Assembly (NCBI GenBank): GCA_002306375.1
Contig: DBRU01000106.1
Coordinates: forward strand, 15,985 to 30,236
Length of the DNA: 14,252 nt
Origin: Faecalibacterium sp. UBA1360
GTDB lineage: Bacteria; Bacillota; Clostridia; Oscillospirales; Ruminococcaceae
Direction: 5' to 3'
This document shows positions 13,170 through 14,252 of this stretch, piece by piece. How positions within the stretch are numbered: position 1 is the stretch's first letter; each line of letters opens with the position of its first letter. Made by a program: the position numbers and the translations under genes. A model generated the notes under the pieces. That model saw only the letters and a program-made list of their open reading frames with translations, did no database searches and was not told where the DNA came from.

Positions 13170-13934
13170 TCAGCAGGTCGCACCACCATCGATAACAAAA
13201 TCTTGTCCTGTAACAAAGCGGGCGGCATTCCCAGCAAGGTAAAGCGCGCATCCTGCGATATCTTCAGCCTCGCCAATCAATCCAAGGGGCGATTCGGACT
13301 GGAAGCGAGCCTGCAATGCAGGATTGTCCAACACACCGCGTGTCATCTCCGTAACAACAAATCCGGGGTAGATTGTGTTCACCCGGATTCCCTTGGGTCC
13401 CAGTCTTTTGGCCATTGTGCGGGAAAAACTGCGTACAGCCCCTTTGGCCGCACTGTATACCACCGGTCCGCGGGCCTGCAGCGCCGCCAGCGAGGCAATG
13501 TTGATAATCGAGCCGCCGCCCTGTTCCGCCATTGCGGGCCAGGCGTATTTGATGGCAAAAAAGGTAGAATCGAAATCCGCCCCAAAGGTTCCCCGCAGGT
13601 TTTCGGCGGTCAGTTCTTCTTCCAGCGTTCCGCTGGCGCCGCGGCTGCCCGCGCTGTTGATCAAGATATCCACCCGACCAAACCGTGCCTTGCAGGCCTT
13701 CACCATGGCGCGGCAGTTGTCCTCATCCGTCAGATCAGCGGAGAAGGCTTCACACAGGCCGTTTTGGGCAGCAACGCATACCTCTTCCAATTTTTCCCTA
13801 CGGCGACCTACCACCAGCACAGAGGCGCCGGCCTCTGTCAGTGCCAAGGCACAGGCCCGGCCAATTCCGCTGCCGCCGCCGGTAACGATAGCCGCCCGCC
13901 CGGTCAGGTCAAACAATTCGTCAGGTTTCATCAT
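13170..13934 (-). CDS. Short-chain dehydrogenase/reductase (classical SDR)
   Basis: A 254-residue NAD(P)-dependent oxidoreductase with the full classical SDR set: TGGGSGIG (18-25) for the cofactor, NSAG (93-96), S148 in INIASLAAL, and the catalytic Y160-x-x-x-K164 in YSAAK, with the late motif YPGFVVTEM. The arginines after the second strand (GRRREK) favour NADP(H). The substrate cannot be read from sequence; next to a glycerate kinase, a sugar-acid or hydroxyacid step is plausible. An AAGGAGG site precedes two adjacent ATGs (13934 and 13931), and the second has the better spacing. The start overlaps the end of the VOC gene by about 14 nt, so the two are probably translationally coupled. Confidence 0.92.
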   Translation of the reverse strand: MMKPDELFDLTGRAAIVTGGGSGIGRACALALTEAGASVLVVGRRREKLEEVCVAAQNGLCEAFSADLTDEDNCRAMVKACKARFGRVDILINSAGSRGASGTLEEELTAENLRGTFGADFDSTFFAIKYAWPAMAEQGGGSIINIASLAALQARGPVVYSAAKGAVRSFSRTMAKRLGPKGIRVNTIYPGFVVTEMTRGVLDNPALQARFQSESPLGLIGEAEDIAGCALYLAGNAARFVTGQDFVIDGGATC

Positions 13935-14252
13935 TCACCCTCCTTGCGCAGCCGGGCTTTACACGCCCGGCCGCGGGCAAATCCCCCTCATGCAGTTCCA
14001 CCATCATACCGTCAGGCCCCCGGAAATACGCATACTTGAACCCGGGCAGGCGGGCATTCTCCACAACCGGGGTCATCATCTCATAACCCAGGGCCGTAAC
14101 TTTATCCACCACCGCCTGTATGTCATCCACCCGGAGCATGAAATGCATCGATCCGATTTCATTGTGATGCATAAGCGGCCGGGGCACCCCCGCCGGATCC
14201 ACATAGCGGTGGATTTCCAGATCCACGCCGCCTTCGCCGTGGAGCATCAGTA
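13921..14252 (-). CDS. VOC/glyoxalase-family protein, partial
   Basis: The frame is open to the right edge, so the N-terminal part is missing. The visible 110 residues contain a glyoxalase/bleomycin-resistance (VOC) half-domain: SMHFMLRVDDIQAVVDKVTALGYEM, a strand with FKYAYFRGPDGMMVELHEGD, and likely metal ligands His in SMHFM and Glu in VELHE. VOC enzymes use a metal to isomerise, epimerise or cleave small molecules such as methylglyoxal adducts. Its end overlaps the SDR start, so it is the first visible gene of the operon. It could detoxify or rearrange a substrate of the same pathway. Confidence 0.85.
   Translation of the reverse strand, partial: LMLHGEGGVDLEIHRYVDPAGVPRPLMHHNEIGSMHFMLRVDDIQAVVDKVTALGYEMMTPVVENARLPGFKYAYFRGPDGMMVELHEGDLPAAGRVKPGCARRVNDET

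Overview
The window suggests a Gram-positive gut Clostridia chromosome, most like the Faecalibacterium/Gemmiger/Subdoligranulum group of Oscillospiraceae. This is an inference from high GC with G/C-ending codons, strong AGGAGG ribosome binding sites, sigma-A type promoters, a DUF1292 (YrzB-like) gene, a DivIVA-like coiled-coil protein and a tRNA with an encoded CCA. No marker gene fixes the genus.

Left part (1-8100, very GC-rich, ordinary chromosomal content). On the minus strand a nonulosonate (legionaminic-acid type) operon runs legC-like aminotransferase, CBS-domain nucleotidyltransferase, then the start of a NeuB/LegI-type synthase cut by the window edge. A promoter lies just upstream of the aminotransferase. 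Upstream of that is a peroxiredoxin-fold protein that has lost its peroxidatic cysteine, best started at a TTG codon and closed by its own terminator. Next is a 344-bp gap holding a rod-shaped structured RNA (6S-like candidate) and two hairpins. A DUF1292 gene and a lipoprotein cyclophilin are then transcribed divergently from neighbouring promoters. A shared palindromic terminator separates the cyclophilin from a DivIVA-like gene, and upstream of that is a two-gene cassette for small exported proteins.

Junction (8101-9050). About 500 bp of GC-rich sequence without a convincing gene is followed by a perfect-consensus promoter, a truncated 5' copy of tRNA-Asn, the intact tRNA-Asn(GUU) and its terminator. 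Beyond the tRNA the GC content falls, and short tRNA-like and gene fragments appear. This looks like the edge of an acquired region.

Right part (9045-14252, lower GC, all minus strand). A probable operon reads, in transcription order: VOC/glyoxalase-family protein (partial), SDR oxidoreductase, type-2 glycerate kinase, LrgA, LrgB, D-2-hydroxyacid dehydrogenase, and a decayed GH3 beta-glucosidase fused to the tail of an unknown gene. The genes are tightly spaced, with overlaps at VOC/SDR and lrgA/lrgB. The most interesting idea in the window is that this LrgAB pair serves as a glycerate or 2-hydroxyacid transporter for the kinase and dehydrogenases encoded beside it.
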